From the NCBI RefSeq assembly GCF_000196615.1, contig NC_014306.1, forward strand, positions 5,022,001 through 5,086,000: a stretch of DNA of 64,000 nucleotides, in the 5' to 3' direction. The translations under genes were made by a program, and so were the position numbers. The notes under the pieces are model-generated. The model saw nothing but the letters and a program-made list of their open reading frames with translations. It ran no database searches and was not told where the DNA came from. Numbering within the stretch: position 1 is the stretch's first letter; each line of letters begins with the position of its first letter. Below, in pieces: positions 41,415 through 51,806 of this stretch. The DNA comes from Erwinia billingiae Eb661. Its GTDB lineage: Bacteria; Pseudomonadota; Gammaproteobacteria; Enterobacterales; Enterobacteriaceae.

Positions 41415-41602
41415 ACAGACGGAATTCCAAAACAGGCGATGATAATGCCGCATCCTGCCCTTTTTTTACGACAGGCCAGGGCGTCAACGGCGCAGTCAGT
41501 ATGCACCCGACCAGCGCGGAGCCGCCGCAGCGCACTAAAGTACGTGAGGACGGCGAGCACTGCCCGGGCGCAAAATGACAAGTAAGTTAGCCCGATAGTC
41601 TA
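41415..41602. other. Unusual recF-dnaN spacer, candidate repeat element
   Basis: This 188-bp spacer has no gene. Its second half (about 41510-41590) is GC-rich, with AGTACGTGAGGACGGCGAGC and GCCCGGGC motifs, and resembles a recurrent intergenic sequence of Erwinia/Pantoea/Serratia genomes as far as I recall. Only one copy is seen in this window. Confidence 0.4.
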
Positions 41603-42703
41603 CTACAACCGCATTGGCATGACGACGTAGGCCGCGCTCTGGCTGGCTGCATCTTCAATCTGTACGCTGGAAACGGAGTCGGTCAGCAGCAGGCGCACAT
41701 TTTCACACTTCAGCGCATTGAGCACGTCCAGTACGTAGCTGACGTTAAAACCAATTTCCATATCGGTGCCGCCGTAGGTGACATCCAGCATCTCTTCCGC
41801 TTCTTCCTGCTCCGGGTTGTTCGCGGTAATTTTCAGCTGATTTTCGCTGACATACAGACGAACGCCGCGGAACTTCTCGTTAGAGAGGATTGCCGCACGG
41901 GCAAAAGCTTGCTTAAGAATGTCGCAACCGGCATCCAGCGTTTTGTCCGGGTTCTTCGGCAATACGCGGCGATAATCCGGGAAACGGCCATCAACCAGCT
42001 TGGAGGTGAAGATAAAGTCGCCGACATGTGCACGAATATTGTTGCTGCCGATCTGCACCTGCAGTGGCGTATCGCCACCATCAAGCAGACGCACCAGCTC
42101 AATCACGCCTTTACGCGGCACGATCACCGAATGGCTCGGCAGTTGCTGACCGACCGGCATCGAACAGACCGCCAGACGGTGACCATCGGTGGCCACGGTA
42201 CGCAGCTCTTCACCTTCGGTTTCAAACAGCATGCCGTTCAGGTAGTAACGCACATCCTGATGCGCCATCGAGAACTGGGTCGCTTCGATCAGACGCTTCA
42301 GCGTGGCCTGCGGCAGCGTAAATTCCACTTCGCTGGTCCAGTCATCCAGATTCGGGAAGTCGCTGGCCGGCAGCGTGGAAAGCGAGAAACGGCTGCGGCC
42401 GGAGCGCACCAGCATTCTTTCGCCGTCCAGCATCACGGTTATCTCCGCGCCTTCAGGCAGGCCACGGCAGATATCGAAAAACTTACGGGCTGGCACCGTC
42501 GTGGCGCCAGGTTCGTGTTCCTGTGTCAGCGCGACACGGGCCACCATTTCCATCTCCAGATCCGTGCCGGTCAGCAACAGGCTGCCTTCATTGACCTGTA
42601 ACAGCAGGTTGCCGAGGATAGGTAAGGTCGGCCGTCCGCCCAGTGGGCTGCTGACCTGCTGTAATGGCTTGAGTAAATGCTCGCGTTCTACAATAAATTT
42701 CAT
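41603..42703 (-). CDS. dnaN: DNA polymerase III beta sliding clamp
   Basis: A 366-residue clamp that tethers polymerase to DNA as a head-to-tail dimer. It has three repeated clamp folds and ends in YVVMPMRL, part of the partner-binding cleft. Length equals the E. coli protein. It starts 4 nt after dnaA. Confidence 0.99.
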   Translation of the reverse strand: MKFIVEREHLLKPLQQVSSPLGGRPTLPILGNLLLQVNEGSLLLTGTDLEMEMVARVALTQEHEPGATTVPARKFFDICRGLPEGAEITVMLDGERMLVRSGRSRFSLSTLPASDFPNLDDWTSEVEFTLPQATLKRLIEATQFSMAHQDVRYYLNGMLFETEGEELRTVATDGHRLAVCSMPVGQQLPSHSVIVPRKGVIELVRLLDGGDTPLQVQIGSNNIRAHVGDFIFTSKLVDGRFPDYRRVLPKNPDKTLDAGCDILKQAFARAAILSNEKFRGVRLYVSENQLKITANNPEQEEAEEMLDVTYGGTDMEIGFNVSYVLDVLNALKCENVRLLLTDSVSSVQIEDAASQSAAYVVMPMRL

Positions 42704-42707
42704 AGCG

Positions 42708-44099
42708 TCAGGAAGATAATGTTCTGATTAGATTTGAGAAATCTTCTTTAATATCGTGACTTTCTTCACGCAGCTGCTCGATTTTACGACAGGCATGCAG
42801 CACCGTGGTATGGTCACGACCCCCGAAAGCATCACCGATTTCCGGTAAACTGTGGTTGGTCAATTCTTTCGCCATTGCCATCGCCATCTGGCGTGGGCGG
42901 GCCACCGAGCGGGAACGCCGCTTGGAGAGCAAATCAGCCACTTTGATTTTGTAATACTCTGCCACTGTCTTCTGGATGTTGTCGATGGTGACCAACTTCT
43001 CCTGAAGTGCCAGCAGATCGCGCAGAGCTTCCCGCACAAAATCAATGGTAATCGCCCGGCCGGTAAAGTTGGCGTTGGCAATCACGCGGTTCAACGCGCC
43101 TTCTAACTCACGCACGTTGGATCGTAAACGCTTGGCAATAAAGAAAGCCACTTCACCCGGCAGGCGGATGTCGTTTTCATCGGCTTTTTTCATCAGGATC
43201 GCCACGCGCGTTTCCAGTTCTGGCGGCTCGATCGCCACGGTCAGTCCCCAGCCAAAGCGCGACTTCAGACGATCTTCCACACCGTTGATCTCTTTCGGAT
43301 AGCGATCCGAGGTCAGAATGATCTGCTGGTTGCCTTCCAGCAACGCATTAAAGGTGTGGAAAAACTCTTCCTGAGATCGTTCTTTATTGGCAAAGAACTG
43401 AATGTCATCGATCAGCAACGCATCGACCGAACGGTAGTAGCGTTTGAACTCTTCAATGGCGTTGTTCTGCAGCGCCTTGACCATGTCCTGTACAAAGCGC
43501 TCGGAGTGCATGTAAACCACTTTGGCATTGGGTTTACGCGCCATGATGCCGTTACCTACCGCGTGCAACAGGTGGGTTTTACCCAGACCGGTGCCGCCAT
43601 AGAGGAATAAAGGGTTATAAGCGCCGCCAGGATTGTCCGCCACCTGACGCGCAGCCGCACGGGCTAACTGGTTTGATTTACCTTCAACGAAGTTATCAAA
43701 GTTGTGCTTGGTGTTGACGTTCGAGCGGTAAGAGAGCTCCGCCGGTGCCGGCATGCTGTCCCAGCTTGGGCGGGTATGCACGGGGCGCGAACCCTGCACC
43801 GGTGCACTGGCATGGGCGCTGGCCATCACCGGCTGGCTGATCTGGCGTGTCACCGGCTTGCTGCCCACTTCAAAACGCAGCAACGGCACATCCGTACCGC
43901 AGAAATCATTCAGCAGGCCATTAATATTATTGAGGTATTTATCCCGAACCCAATCGAGTACAAACCGGTTTGGTGCATACAAGGCCAACGTGTTGTCGTT
44001 CAATTCGGCCTGCAGTGGGCGTATCCACATGCTGAATTCGGTGGCAGGTAGTTCATCCTGCAAACGGGCAAGACACTGTTGCCATAGCGTAAGTGACAC
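42708..44099 (-). CDS. dnaA: Chromosomal replication initiator DnaA
   Basis: A 463-residue AAA+ initiator that binds DnaA boxes at oriC. The N-terminal domain ([18 protein letters not shown]) is followed by a variable linker, Walker [10 protein letters not shown], Walker [10 protein letters not shown], and the DNA-binding C-terminus with the signature [14 protein letters not shown]. The GTG at 44097-44099 is chosen: it gives MSLTLWQQ, as in E. coli, whose dnaA also uses GTG, and TGGAG lies 6 nt upstream. An ATG four codons earlier is less likely. Autoregulation through the upstream DnaA box is expected. Confidence 0.99.
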   Translation of the reverse strand: MSLTLWQQCLARLQDELPATEFSMWIRPLQAELNDNTLALYAPNRFVLDWVRDKYLNNINGLLNDFCGTDVPLLRFEVGSKPVTRQISQPVMASAHASAPVQGSRPVHTRPSWDSMPAPAELSYRSNVNTKHNFDNFVEGKSNQLARAAARQVADNPGGAYNPLFLYGGTGLGKTHLLHAVGNGIMARKPNAKVVYMHSERFVQDMVKALQNNAIEEFKRYYRSVDALLIDDIQFFANKERSQEEFFHTFNALLEGNQQIILTSDRYPKEINGVEDRLKSRFGWGLTVAIEPPELETRVAILMKKADENDIRLPGEVAFFIAKRLRSNVRELEGALNRVIANANFTGRAITIDFVREALRDLLALQEKLVTIDNIQKTVAEYYKIKVADLLSKRRSRSVARPRQMAMAMAKELTNHSLPEIGDAFGGRDHTTVLHACRKIEQLREESHDIKEDFSNLIRTLSS

Positions 44100-44305
44100 G
44101 GCGGACTCCACTCGAAAAAATTCGATAAGAAAAAAGGCGCTGAAGCGATAAATTCATCATTGTTGACGCATGCAGATGACGCACATACGAACCGCTGTCC
44201 GCGGTTATCCCGCCATCGATCGACCCGGAGGATCGCAAACGGAAGGGCGGATCATAGCGTAAAGCGAAGCAGAGATCTTCACTTTCTACACAGTTTTGAT
44301 CCAAT

Positions 44306-44314
44306 TTATCCACA
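44306..44314 (+). promoter_or_regulatory. DnaA box in the dnaA promoter region
   Basis: A perfect R-type DnaA box, TTATCCACA, lies about 205 bp upstream of dnaA. It is the expected autoregulatory site. Confidence 0.85.
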
Positions 44315-44572
44315 GGCCATCGCTGCGGGGATAAGTTTACGCTCTCGTGCTCAAAAGGCATTCAGGATCGTCTGCATTCATCGAATTTTAAAGCGCCCGT
44401 CACGTTATTGTCGCAAGCCTGATGTAAGGGATCGCAAGAAGATCCTGAACGATCCTTGCGCTTTATAGCAGAGGCCGTATAATTCTCGCCCCGACGCGTA
44501 GCGCTCTGGCCCGTACCGGCTGGTTTTGCGGTCGACCGGGACATCCAGACGCGGCTTTTAACGCGAAGTAAA

Positions 44573-44601
44573 TTGACTCCGGACTGTACAATTATTACAA
44601 T
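44573..44601 (+). promoter_or_regulatory. Promoter of rpmH-rnpA
   Basis: TTGACT (44573-44578) and TACAAT (44596-44601) are separated by exactly 17 bp, a strong sigma-70 promoter about 100 bp upstream of rpmH. Confidence 0.8.
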
Positions 44602-44691
44602 CCCGCCTCTTTATTAAAGACACACACTGAGGCGTCGGTCGGTTTTCTGACCATCAAAACGCGTCACCCAGTGAAAATTTTCCAAGTTTAG

Positions 44692-44844
<153 letters not shown>

Positions 44845-44861
44845 TAAAAGCTAACCGCTCA

Positions 44862-45221
44862 GTGGTTAAGCTCGCATTTCCCAGGGAGTTACGTTTGTTA
44901 ACTCCCACTCATTTCACTTTCGTCTTCCAGCAGCCACAAAGAGCTGGCACGCCGCAAATTACTATTCTCGGCCGCCTGAACTCGCTGGGGCATCCCCGCA
45001 TCGGTCTTACCGTCGCAAAAAAACACGTCAAACGCGCGCATGAACGCAACCGGATCAAGAGATTGACCCGCGAGAGTTTTCGCCTGCGTCAACATGAACT
45101 TCCAGCAATGGATTTCGTGATCGTGGCGAAAAAAGGCGTGGCTGACCTGGATAACCGTGCGCTGACGGAAGCGTTGGAGAAACTATGGCGTCGTCACTGT
45201 CGCCTGGCTCGCGGCTCCTGA
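44862..45221 (+). CDS. rnpA: Ribonuclease P protein component
   Basis: A 119-residue basic protein that assists the RNase P RNA in tRNA 5' maturation. The RNR motif is [13 protein letters not shown]. It uses a GTG start (44862-44864) as in E. coli, with little Shine-Dalgarno sequence, consistent with low, coupled translation after rpmH. It overlaps yidD by 37 nt. Confidence 0.98.
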   Translation: MVKLAFPRELRLLTPTHFTFVFQQPQRAGTPQITILGRLNSLGHPRIGLTVAKKHVKRAHERNRIKRLTRESFRLRQHELPAMDFVIVAKKGVADLDNRALTEALEKLWRRHCRLARGS

Positions 45222-45442
45222 TAGCGGTCATCCGCGTGTATCAACGCGCGATTAGTCCGCTTTTAGGACCCCACTGTCGCTTCCATCCCACCTGTTCTCA
45301 ATACGGTATTGAGGCATTGCGCAGGTTTGGGGTGATAAAAGGCAGTTGGTTAACGATGAAACGCGTATTAAAATGCCACCCCTTGAACCCGGGTGGCGAC
45401 GATCCGGTGCCGCCAAAAACCGACGATAACAGAGAACATTAA
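45185..45442 (+). CDS. yidD: Membrane protein insertion efficiency factor YidD
   Basis: An 85-residue protein with an amphipathic N-terminal helix ([17 protein letters not shown]) and conserved [10 protein letters not shown] and [14 protein letters not shown] motifs. It assists YidC-dependent insertion. It overlaps the rnpA end and lies 2 nt before yidC, the conserved order. Confidence 0.97.
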   Translation: MASSLSPGSRLLIAVIRVYQRAISPLLGPHCRFHPTCSQYGIEALRRFGVIKGSWLTMKRVLKCHPLNPGGDDPVPPKTDDNREH

Positions 45443-45444
45443 CG

Positions 45445-47091
45445 ATGGATTCGCAACGCAATCTTTTTCTCATCGCTTTTCTGTTCGTGTCTTTTATGAT
45501 CTGGCAAGCCTGGCAGACGGACCACGCTCCGCAGCCTGTGCAGACTCAGACCACACAAAACACGACCAGCGCAGCCGGTGATGCCGCAAACCAGGGCGTA
45601 CCTGCCAGCGGACAGGGCAAAACGATCACCGTTAAGACTGATGTCCTGACATTACATATCAACACCCGTGGTGGCGATATCGAGCAGGCACAGCTGCTGA
45701 CTTACCCGGATAAACTGGGTTCTTCTCAGCCATTCCAGCTGCTGGAAACCAACCCAGGTTTTCTGTATCAGGCTCAGAGCGGTCTGACCGGTCGTAACGG
45801 CCCGGACAACCCGGCTAACGGCGCGCGTCCACTGTTCACCACCACTCAGGATAGCTTTGAGATGGCGGACGGCCAGAGCGAACTGCGTATCCCGATGACC
45901 TACACTGCGGAAAACGGCGCAACCTACACCAAAACCTTCGTACTGAAGCGCGGTGAGTTTGCGATCAACGTGGATTATCAGGTTAACAACACCACCCAGC
46001 AGCCGCTGGAAATGGCGATGTTCGGTCAGCTGAAGCAGACCATCGACCTGCCAAAACACCGCGATACCGGCAGTAATAATTTTGCGTTGCACACTTTCCG
46101 TGGCGCGGCTTACTCCAGCAGTGAGACCAACTACGAGAAGTACAAGTTTGATAAAATCAGCGATAACGAAAACCTGAGCACCACCACCAACAACGGTTGG
46201 GTGGCGATGCTTCAGCAATACTTCGCGACGGCCTGGGTGCCACGCACCAACGGCACCAATACGCTTTACACCAGTAACCTGGGTAACGGTATTGCGGCTA
46301 TCGGCTACAAATCTGCACCGGTCACTATCGCCCCTGGCGCGCAGCAGAATCTGGCTGCCACCCTGTGGGTTGGACCGGAAATTCAGGACAAGATGGCCGC
46401 TATCGCGCCGCATCTGGACCTGACCGTGGATTATGGCTGGTTGTGGTTTATCTCGCAGCCGCTGTTCAAACTGCTGAAATTCCTGCACAGCTTTATCGGT
46501 AACTGGGGCTTCTCCATTATCGTTATCACCTTTATCGTTCGTGGCATCATGTACCCGCTGACTAAAGCGCAGTACACCTCCATGGCGAAAATGCGCATGC
46601 TGCAGCCGAAGATTCAGGCAATGCGTGAGCGTATCGGTGAAGATAAGCAGCGTATGAGCCAGGAAATGATGGCGCTGTACAAAGCAGAGAAAGTGAACCC
46701 ATTGGGTGGCTGTCTGCCGCTGGTTATCCAGATGCCAATCTTCCTGGCGCTGTATTACATGCTGATGGGCTCGATTGAACTGCGTCATGCGCCGTTTGCA
46801 CTGTGGATCCATGACCTGTCTGCACAGGACCCGTACTACATCCTGCCGATCCTGATGGGCGTAACGATGTTCTTCATTCAGAAGATGTCGCCGACCACCG
46901 TGACCGACCCGATGCAGCAGAAGATCATGACCTTTATGCCGGTGATCTTCACCGTGTTCTTCCTGTGGTTCCCGTCTGGTCTGGTGCTGTACTACATCGT
47001 CAGTAACCTGGTCACCATTATCCAGCAGCAGCTGATTTATCGCGGCCTGGAAAAACGTGGCTTACACAGCCGTGACAAGAAGAAAGCATAA
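45445..47091 (+). CDS. yidC: Membrane protein insertase YidC
   Basis: A 548-residue Oxa1-family insertase. It has an N-terminal helix (about 5-22), a large periplasmic P1 domain (about 55-340) and five C-terminal helices with the substrate groove ([20 protein letters not shown] contains the conserved Arg). The cytoplasmic loop has NPLGGCLP. Length equals E. coli. A strong terminator follows. Confidence 0.99.
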   Translation: MDSQRNLFLIAFLFVSFMIWQAWQTDHAPQPVQTQTTQNTTSAAGDAANQGVPASGQGKTITVKTDVLTLHINTRGGDIEQAQLLTYPDKLGSSQPFQLLETNPGFLYQAQSGLTGRNGPDNPANGARPLFTTTQDSFEMADGQSELRIPMTYTAENGATYTKTFVLKRGEFAINVDYQVNNTTQQPLEMAMFGQLKQTIDLPKHRDTGSNNFALHTFRGAAYSSSETNYEKYKFDKISDNENLSTTTNNGWVAMLQQYFATAWVPRTNGTNTLYTSNLGNGIAAIGYKSAPVTIAPGAQQNLAATLWVGPEIQDKMAAIAPHLDLTVDYGWLWFISQPLFKLLKFLHSFIGNWGFSIIVITFIVRGIMYPLTKAQYTSMAKMRMLQPKIQAMRERIGEDKQRMSQEMMALYKAEKVNPLGGCLPLVIQMPIFLALYYMLMGSIELRHAPFALWIHDLSAQDPYYILPILMGVTMFFIQKMSPTTVTDPMQQKIMTFMPVIFTVFFLWFPSGLVLYYIVSNLVTIIQQQLIYRGLEKRGLHSRDKKKA

Positions 47092-47171
47092 GTTTCACTA
47101 AAAGATGCTTCACCCGGAGGATTTCTCATTGCAGCCAATACGCGGGCAGTGAGAAAGAGGAAGGGTGTACT

Positions 47172-47202
47172 ATAAGGCGGTCACTGACCGCCTTATTTTT
47201 TT
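47172..47202 (+). terminator. Intrinsic terminator after yidC
   Basis: AAGGCGGTCA (47174-47183) and TGACCGCCTT (47185-47194) form a perfect stem around one base, extended by flanking A-T pairs, and run into TTTTTTT. It separates yidC from mnmE. Confidence 0.9.
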
Positions 47203-47223
47203 GCCAAAAAAAGAGAGCCGAAT

Positions 47224-48588
47224 ATGAGTCATAGCGAGACTATCGTCGCCCAGGCGACGCCGCCAGGCCGCGGTGGTGTGGGCATCCTGCGCATTTCCGG
47301 CAGCAAAGCCGCTGAGGTTGCTCAGGCACTGCTGGGCAAGCTGCCTAAACCCCGCTACGCCGACTATCTGCCCTTCCGTGATACCGACGGGAAAGCGCTG
47401 GACCAGGGCATTGCGCTGTGGTTCCCAGGCCCGAACTCCTTTACCGGCGAAGATGTGCTGGAACTGCAGGGTCATGGCGGCCCGGTGATCCTCGACCTGC
47501 TGCTTAAGCGCATTGTCGCCATGCCTGGCCTGCGTATCGCCCGTCCCGGCGAATTCTCAGAACGCGCCTTCCTCAATGACAAGCTGGACCTCGCGCAGGC
47601 TGAGGCGATTGCCGACCTGATTGATGCCAGTTCTGAACAGGCGGCGCGCTCGGCGCTGAACTCCCTTCAGGGGGCGTTTTCGCTGCGCGTTAACCATCTT
47701 GTGGAAGCACTTACTCACCTGCGAATCTACGTCGAAGCGGCTATCGACTTCCCTGATGAGGAGATCGACTTCCTGTCAGACGGCAAAATCGAAGCGCAGC
47801 TGGAACAGGTGATTGCCGATCTGGATGGCGTGCGGGCCGAAGCGCGTCAGGGCAGCCTGCTGCGGGAAGGCATGAAGGTGGTGATCGCCGGTCGCCCCAA
47901 TGCCGGTAAGTCCAGCCTGCTGAATGCGCTGGCAGGCCGTGAGGCGGCGATTGTGACCGATATCGCCGGTACCACCCGCGACGTGCTGCGCGAGCACATC
48001 CATATTGACGGTATGCCGCTGCATATCATTGATACCGCCGGACTGCGCGAAGCCAGCGACGAAGTTGAGCGCATCGGCATCGAACGTGCGTGGAACGAGA
48101 TCGAACAGGCAGATCGCGTGCTGTTTATGGTTGATGGCACCACCACCGGCGCCACCGAGCCTGCCGAAATATGGCCAGATTTTATTGCCCGTTTACCCGC
48201 GACTCTGCCGATCACCGTGGTGCGTAACAAAGCCGACGTCACCGGCGAGGCGCAAGGTCTGACGGAAGTGAATGGCCACTCACTTATTCGCCTGTCGGCC
48301 CGCACCGGCGACGGCATTGACGTGCTGCGCAACCATCTGAAAGAGAGCATGGGCTTCTCCGGCAACATGGAAGGCGGCTTCCTGGCGCGTCGTCGTCACC
48401 TGCAGGCGCTTGAGTTAGCAGCTACTCACTTACTCCAGGGAAGAGAGCAGCTGCTGGGCGCCCGTGCTGGCGAACTGCTGGCGGAAGAACTGAGAGTGGC
48501 GCAACAGGCGTTAAGCGAAATCACCGGCGAGTTTACCTCCGATGATTTGCTGGGCCGCATCTTCTCCAGCTTCTGCATCGGTAAATAA
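47224..48588 (+). CDS. mnmE: tRNA modification GTPase MnmE
   Basis: A 454-residue GTPase that with MnmG adds the carboxymethylaminomethyl group at U34 of certain tRNAs. It has an N-terminal folate-binding domain, a helical domain, an inserted G domain ([20 protein letters not shown]) and the C-terminal CIGK cysteine. In E. coli tnaCAB follows; it is missing here. Confidence 0.99.
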   Translation: MSHSETIVAQATPPGRGGVGILRISGSKAAEVAQALLGKLPKPRYADYLPFRDTDGKALDQGIALWFPGPNSFTGEDVLELQGHGGPVILDLLLKRIVAMPGLRIARPGEFSERAFLNDKLDLAQAEAIADLIDASSEQAARSALNSLQGAFSLRVNHLVEALTHLRIYVEAAIDFPDEEIDFLSDGKIEAQLEQVIADLDGVRAEARQGSLLREGMKVVIAGRPNAGKSSLLNALAGREAAIVTDIAGTTRDVLREHIHIDGMPLHIIDTAGLREASDEVERIGIERAWNEIEQADRVLFMVDGTTTGATEPAEIWPDFIARLPATLPITVVRNKADVTGEAQGLTEVNGHSLIRLSARTGDGIDVLRNHLKESMGFSGNMEGGFLARRRHLQALELAATHLLQGREQLLGARAGELLAEELRVAQQALSEITGEFTSDDLLGRIFSSFCIGK

Positions 48589-48594
48589 ATCAAA

Positions 48595-48620
48595 GGGGAA
48601 ACGCAGGTTTCCCCTCTTTT
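48595..48620 (+). terminator. Intrinsic terminator of mnmE
   Basis: GGGGAAAC (48595-48602) pairs with GTTTCCCC (48607-48614) around GCAG and is followed by TCTTTT. Confidence 0.9.
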
Positions 48621-48770
48621 CTCTGCAAAACGTCCAATGCTGCTCAGCTAGCGCCAAAAACATGATCTTAATCTGAAAGTCTGCACTTCCACGTAAAGTG
48701 AGGTGATATTTGCTAAGAAAATTCTTACAATAGCCCCGATGATTTTCCGACCATTTTCACGGAGCGACAG

Positions 48771-49511
48771 ATGGCCAGTCATTTTGCACGCCGCACCCTT
48801 ACCCAGGGTCTCCCCTCGGTACAGCGACTCTCACAACCCCTGCTTGATTTCTCCAGCACGCTGGCTGAAAAGCGCCGTGTGCGTTATCTGGCAGCCCGCG
48901 CGTTGCTGGCTGACCTGATGCTGCGCGTTTATGGCCTTTCACAGCTGCCGGAAATGACGCTCAGCGAGTGTGGCCGCCCGGTGTTTGCCGACCCCGATCT
49001 TCCTGACTTCAGCCTGGCCTATGCCGGTAACATTATTGGCGTCCTGCTGGCAGAAGAAGGCGGTCATGCCGGGCTGGGCATTGAAATTGTCCGTGCGCAC
49101 AGCAGGCAAACGCAGGAGCAGTATCTGCAAGGCCTCTCTTCCGGTGAACGCGCCTGGATTAATGCACAGACCGACCCCAGCGAAGCCGCTATCCAGCTGT
49201 GGGCAATGCGTAAAAGCCTGATGAAGCTGACCGGGGTGAAAGAAGGCCGCAGCGAGTCATTGCGGCTGCATCCCGCCTCTGGCCGCTTACGCTCGCTGGA
49301 GTATCCCGATATTCAGGCGGTTTCCGACGTGGAACCCTTATTGATCTGGTCCTGTGCGTTGTCACCCGGCAACGAGCGTTTGCATCTTTGGGAGTCTGAC
49401 GAAGAGAAGAACTGGACGCGACTGCAGGATATTCAGGTCAACAAACCGGCGATGGGCCAACGCATGCTGCGTCTGACCAGCCTGCCAGCAGAGAAAGTGT
49501 TTCAGGGATAG
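48771..49511 (+). CDS. yieE: YieE, phosphopantetheinyl-transferase-like protein
   Basis: A 246-residue protein of the 4'-phosphopantetheinyl transferase superfamily, matching E. coli YieE in sequence and place. A functional enzyme normally has a GxDIE motif and WxxKExxxK. Here the corresponding segments read GLGIEIVR and WAMRKSLMK, so the first acidic position is Glu, the second is Val, and the catalytic Lys-Glu pair is Arg-Lys. Catalytic activity is therefore doubtful. The start has GGAG upstream. It is convergent with adeP. Confidence 0.85.
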   Translation: MASHFARRTLTQGLPSVQRLSQPLLDFSSTLAEKRRVRYLAARALLADLMLRVYGLSQLPEMTLSECGRPVFADPDLPDFSLAYAGNIIGVLLAEEGGHAGLGIEIVRAHSRQTQEQYLQGLSSGERAWINAQTDPSEAAIQLWAMRKSLMKLTGVKEGRSESLRLHPASGRLRSLEYPDIQAVSDVEPLLIWSCALSPGNERLHLWESDEEKNWTRLQDIQVNKPAMGQRMLRLTSLPAEKVFQG

Positions 49512-49550
49512 GCACGGGAAACGCGGCGAACGCCGGCGTTGAGAAAGCCA

Positions 49551-49572
49551 CAGGCCAGCCGGAGCTGGCCTG
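49551..49572. terminator. Hairpin between convergent yieE and adeP
   Basis: CAGGCCAGC and GCTGGCCTG form a perfect 9-bp stem with a 4-nt loop. It lies between the two stop codons and may serve either transcript; T runs are weak. Confidence 0.6.
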
Positions 49573-49582
49573 CTTAACGCGA

Positions 49583-50896
49583 TTAATGCGCGTCGATAAA
49601 CACGATTTTCAGCACAAACAGCAGCGCGACAACCACCACGCAGGGGCTGATTTCACGCCAGCGACCGGTGCCAAACTTCATCACGCAGTAAGAGATAAAG
49701 CCTAACGCAATCCCTTCGGTAATGGAGAAGCTGAAGGGCATCATCACCGCCGTGACGAAGGCCGGAACGGCTTCGGTCAGGTCATCCCACTTCACGCGCG
49801 CCAGGCTTGAGCTCATCAGCACGCCAACATAAATCAGCGCACCCGCCGCCGCATAGGCTGGAACCATGCCCGCCAGCGGTGACAGGAACATCACCAGCAG
49901 GAACAGGATCCCGGTCACCACCGCCATCAACCCGGTACGGCCCCCGATGGAAACACCGGATGAGCTTTCGATATAGGCCGTCACGGAAGAAGTGCCGATA
50001 TAAGAACCGGCCACCGAGCTGATGCTGTCAACAAACAGCGCCTGCTTCATGCGTGGGAAGGTGCCTTTCTCATCGGTCAGACCCGCTTTATCGGTGACGC
50101 CAATCAGCGTACCGGAGGAGTCGAACAGGTTAACCAGCATAAAGGAGAAGATGATGCCGGCCATGCCAACGTTCAGCGATCCGGCCAGGTCCACCTGACC
50201 GACAATCGAGGTGATGCCGGTTGGGGCGGAGAAGACGCCGCCGTATTTCACATCACCAATCGCCAGACCAATCAGCGTAGTCACCACAATCGACACCAGC
50301 ACCGCGATATGAATATTGCGGGAAGCCAGAATGGCGATAATAAAGAAGCCCAGCGCACCCAGCAGCACGCTGTGTGAGGTCAGGTTACCGACCGCCACCA
50401 GCGTATCTTTGTTGGAAACGATGATGCCGGCATTTTTCAGGCCGATCATCGCAATAAACAGACCGATACCGGCGGTGATCCCCACGCGCAGGCTGGCAGG
50501 AATATTGGCAATCATCCAGTAGCGGACGCGGAAAATGGTCAGCAGCAGCAGGCCAACCGCGCCCCAGAAGATGGCGCCCATACCCACCTGCCAGGAGATG
50601 CCCATCGCACCGACCACAACGAAAGCAAAGAAGGCATTCAGGCCCATTGCCGGCGCAAGTGCCACCGGCAGGTTAGCGACCAGGCCCATCAGGATGCTGC
50701 CGAACGCGGCAATCAGACAGGTGGTGACAAACACCGCCTGGGTGTTCATGCCCGCCACACCGAGGATCTGTGGGTTCACAAAAACGATATACACCATCGT
50801 CAGGAAAGTGGTGATACCTGCAATCACTTCGGTACGGACGGTCGTGCCGTGTTCCTGCAGTTTAAAGATCCGCTGTAGTAGGCCTGGATTAGTCAT
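49583..50896 (-). CDS. adeP: Adenine permease, AzgA-type NCS2 family
   Basis: A 437-residue inner-membrane purine:H+ symporter with 13-14 predicted helices. The N-terminus EVIAGITTFLTMVYIVFVNP and the APAMGLNAFFAF segment are typical of the AzgA branch; E. coli AdeP (YieG) lies at the same place between yieF and yieH. A PurR-like palindrome lies upstream. Confidence 0.92.
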   Translation of the reverse strand: MTNPGLLQRIFKLQEHGTTVRTEVIAGITTFLTMVYIVFVNPQILGVAGMNTQAVFVTTCLIAAFGSILMGLVANLPVALAPAMGLNAFFAFVVVGAMGISWQVGMGAIFWGAVGLLLLTIFRVRYWMIANIPASLRVGITAGIGLFIAMIGLKNAGIIVSNKDTLVAVGNLTSHSVLLGALGFFIIAILASRNIHIAVLVSIVVTTLIGLAIGDVKYGGVFSAPTGITSIVGQVDLAGSLNVGMAGIIFSFMLVNLFDSSGTLIGVTDKAGLTDEKGTFPRMKQALFVDSISSVAGSYIGTSSVTAYIESSSGVSIGGRTGLMAVVTGILFLLVMFLSPLAGMVPAYAAAGALIYVGVLMSSSLARVKWDDLTEAVPAFVTAVMMPFSFSITEGIALGFISYCVMKFGTGRWREISPCVVVVALLFVLKIVFIDAH

Positions 50897-50980
50897 TATG
50901 TGATTCCAAAACGGAGAAAAGTTGTCGACGGCTATCCTAACCTAAAATTCTGATTTTGGGAGCTAACCGACAGGTTTTTT

Positions 50981-50994
50981 CGCAACCGGTTGCG
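50981..50994. promoter_or_regulatory. PurR-like operator upstream of adeP
   Basis: The perfect palindrome CGCAACCGGTTGCG fits the PurR box pattern (ACGCAAACGTTTGCGT) with one change per arm, 85 bp upstream of adeP. Control of a purine permease by PurR would be logical. Confidence 0.6.
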
Positions 50995-51106
50995 CCGCGT
51001 TTTACAGACGTTCACAACCACTAACTGGAATTGACATTTCTCAGTCGCAATTCCGCCGCAGGTAAGTCAAAGTGGAGCGACCGTAAAAAAACTCAGGGAG
51101 ACACCG

Positions 51107-51769
51107 ATGACTGTTGGCTGTGTATTTTTTGATTGCGACGGAACGCTGGTGGACAGTGAACTGCTTTGTACCCAGGCCTACGTGAATACCTTCGCGCAGT
51201 TTGGCGGCGACCTTTCACTGCAGGAGATGTTTGAAAAGTACAAAGGCGTCAAGCTGTACGACATTATTGCCGAGGTGTGCGCCGGGCATCATCTCAGCGT
51301 CAGCAAAGAGGAGTTCGAACCGGCATACCGCAAAGAAGTGGCGCGGCTGTTCGATCTGGAACTGAAGCCGATCGCCGGCGCAAAAGCGCTGCTTGAGCAG
51401 ATCACCGTGCCGATGTGCGTGGTATCCAACGGGACGGTGCCAAAAATGCAGCACTCGCTGGGGCTGACGGAGATGCTGCCGTGGTTTACCGATCGCCTTT
51501 ACAGCGGCTATGACATTGGCAGCTGGAAACCCGATCCGGAGTTGATGTACCACGCCGCCCGCGAGATGAACGTTCCCATCGGGCAGTGCATTCTGATTGA
51601 TGACTCGGAAGCGGGAGCGAAGGCCGGTATTGCGGCAGGCATTCCGGTGTTTTACTTCTGCGCGGATGCGCATAATAAGCCGCTGGATCACCCTTTGGTC
51701 ACCCCTTTCACCGAGATGGCCGAACTGCCTGCACTGTGGCGGGCAAAAGGCTGGAACATCACCCGCTAA
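51107..51769 (+). CDS. yieH: 6-Phosphogluconate phosphatase, HAD family
   Basis: A 220-residue HAD hydrolase matching E. coli YieH. Motifs are FFDCDGTLVDSE (nucleophile and acid Asp), VVSNGT, KPDPELM with the lysine, and LIDDSEAGAKAG. It is divergent from adeP and has a hairpin after its stop. Confidence 0.93.
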   Translation: MTVGCVFFDCDGTLVDSELLCTQAYVNTFAQFGGDLSLQEMFEKYKGVKLYDIIAEVCAGHHLSVSKEEFEPAYRKEVARLFDLELKPIAGAKALLEQITVPMCVVSNGTVPKMQHSLGLTEMLPWFTDRLYSGYDIGSWKPDPELMYHAAREMNVPIGQCILIDDSEAGAKAGIAAGIPVFYFCADAHNKPLDHPLVTPFTEMAELPALWRAKGWNITR

Positions 51770-51775
51770 GCGGCG

Positions 51776-51801
51776 TCAGGGGCGAATCTCTTCGCCCCTG
51801 A
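51776..51801. terminator. Hairpin between convergent yieH and MFS gene
   Basis: TCAGGGGCGAA and TTCGCCCCTGA form a perfect 11-bp stem with a TCTC loop just after the yieH stop. There is no long T run, but the stem is strong. Confidence 0.65.
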
Positions 51802-51806
51802 GCAAT

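Noticed and set aside
45652..46812. 386-codon ORF opposite yidC
   Set aside because: It lies fully inside yidC on the other strand with no ribosome site or domain; yidC is certain.
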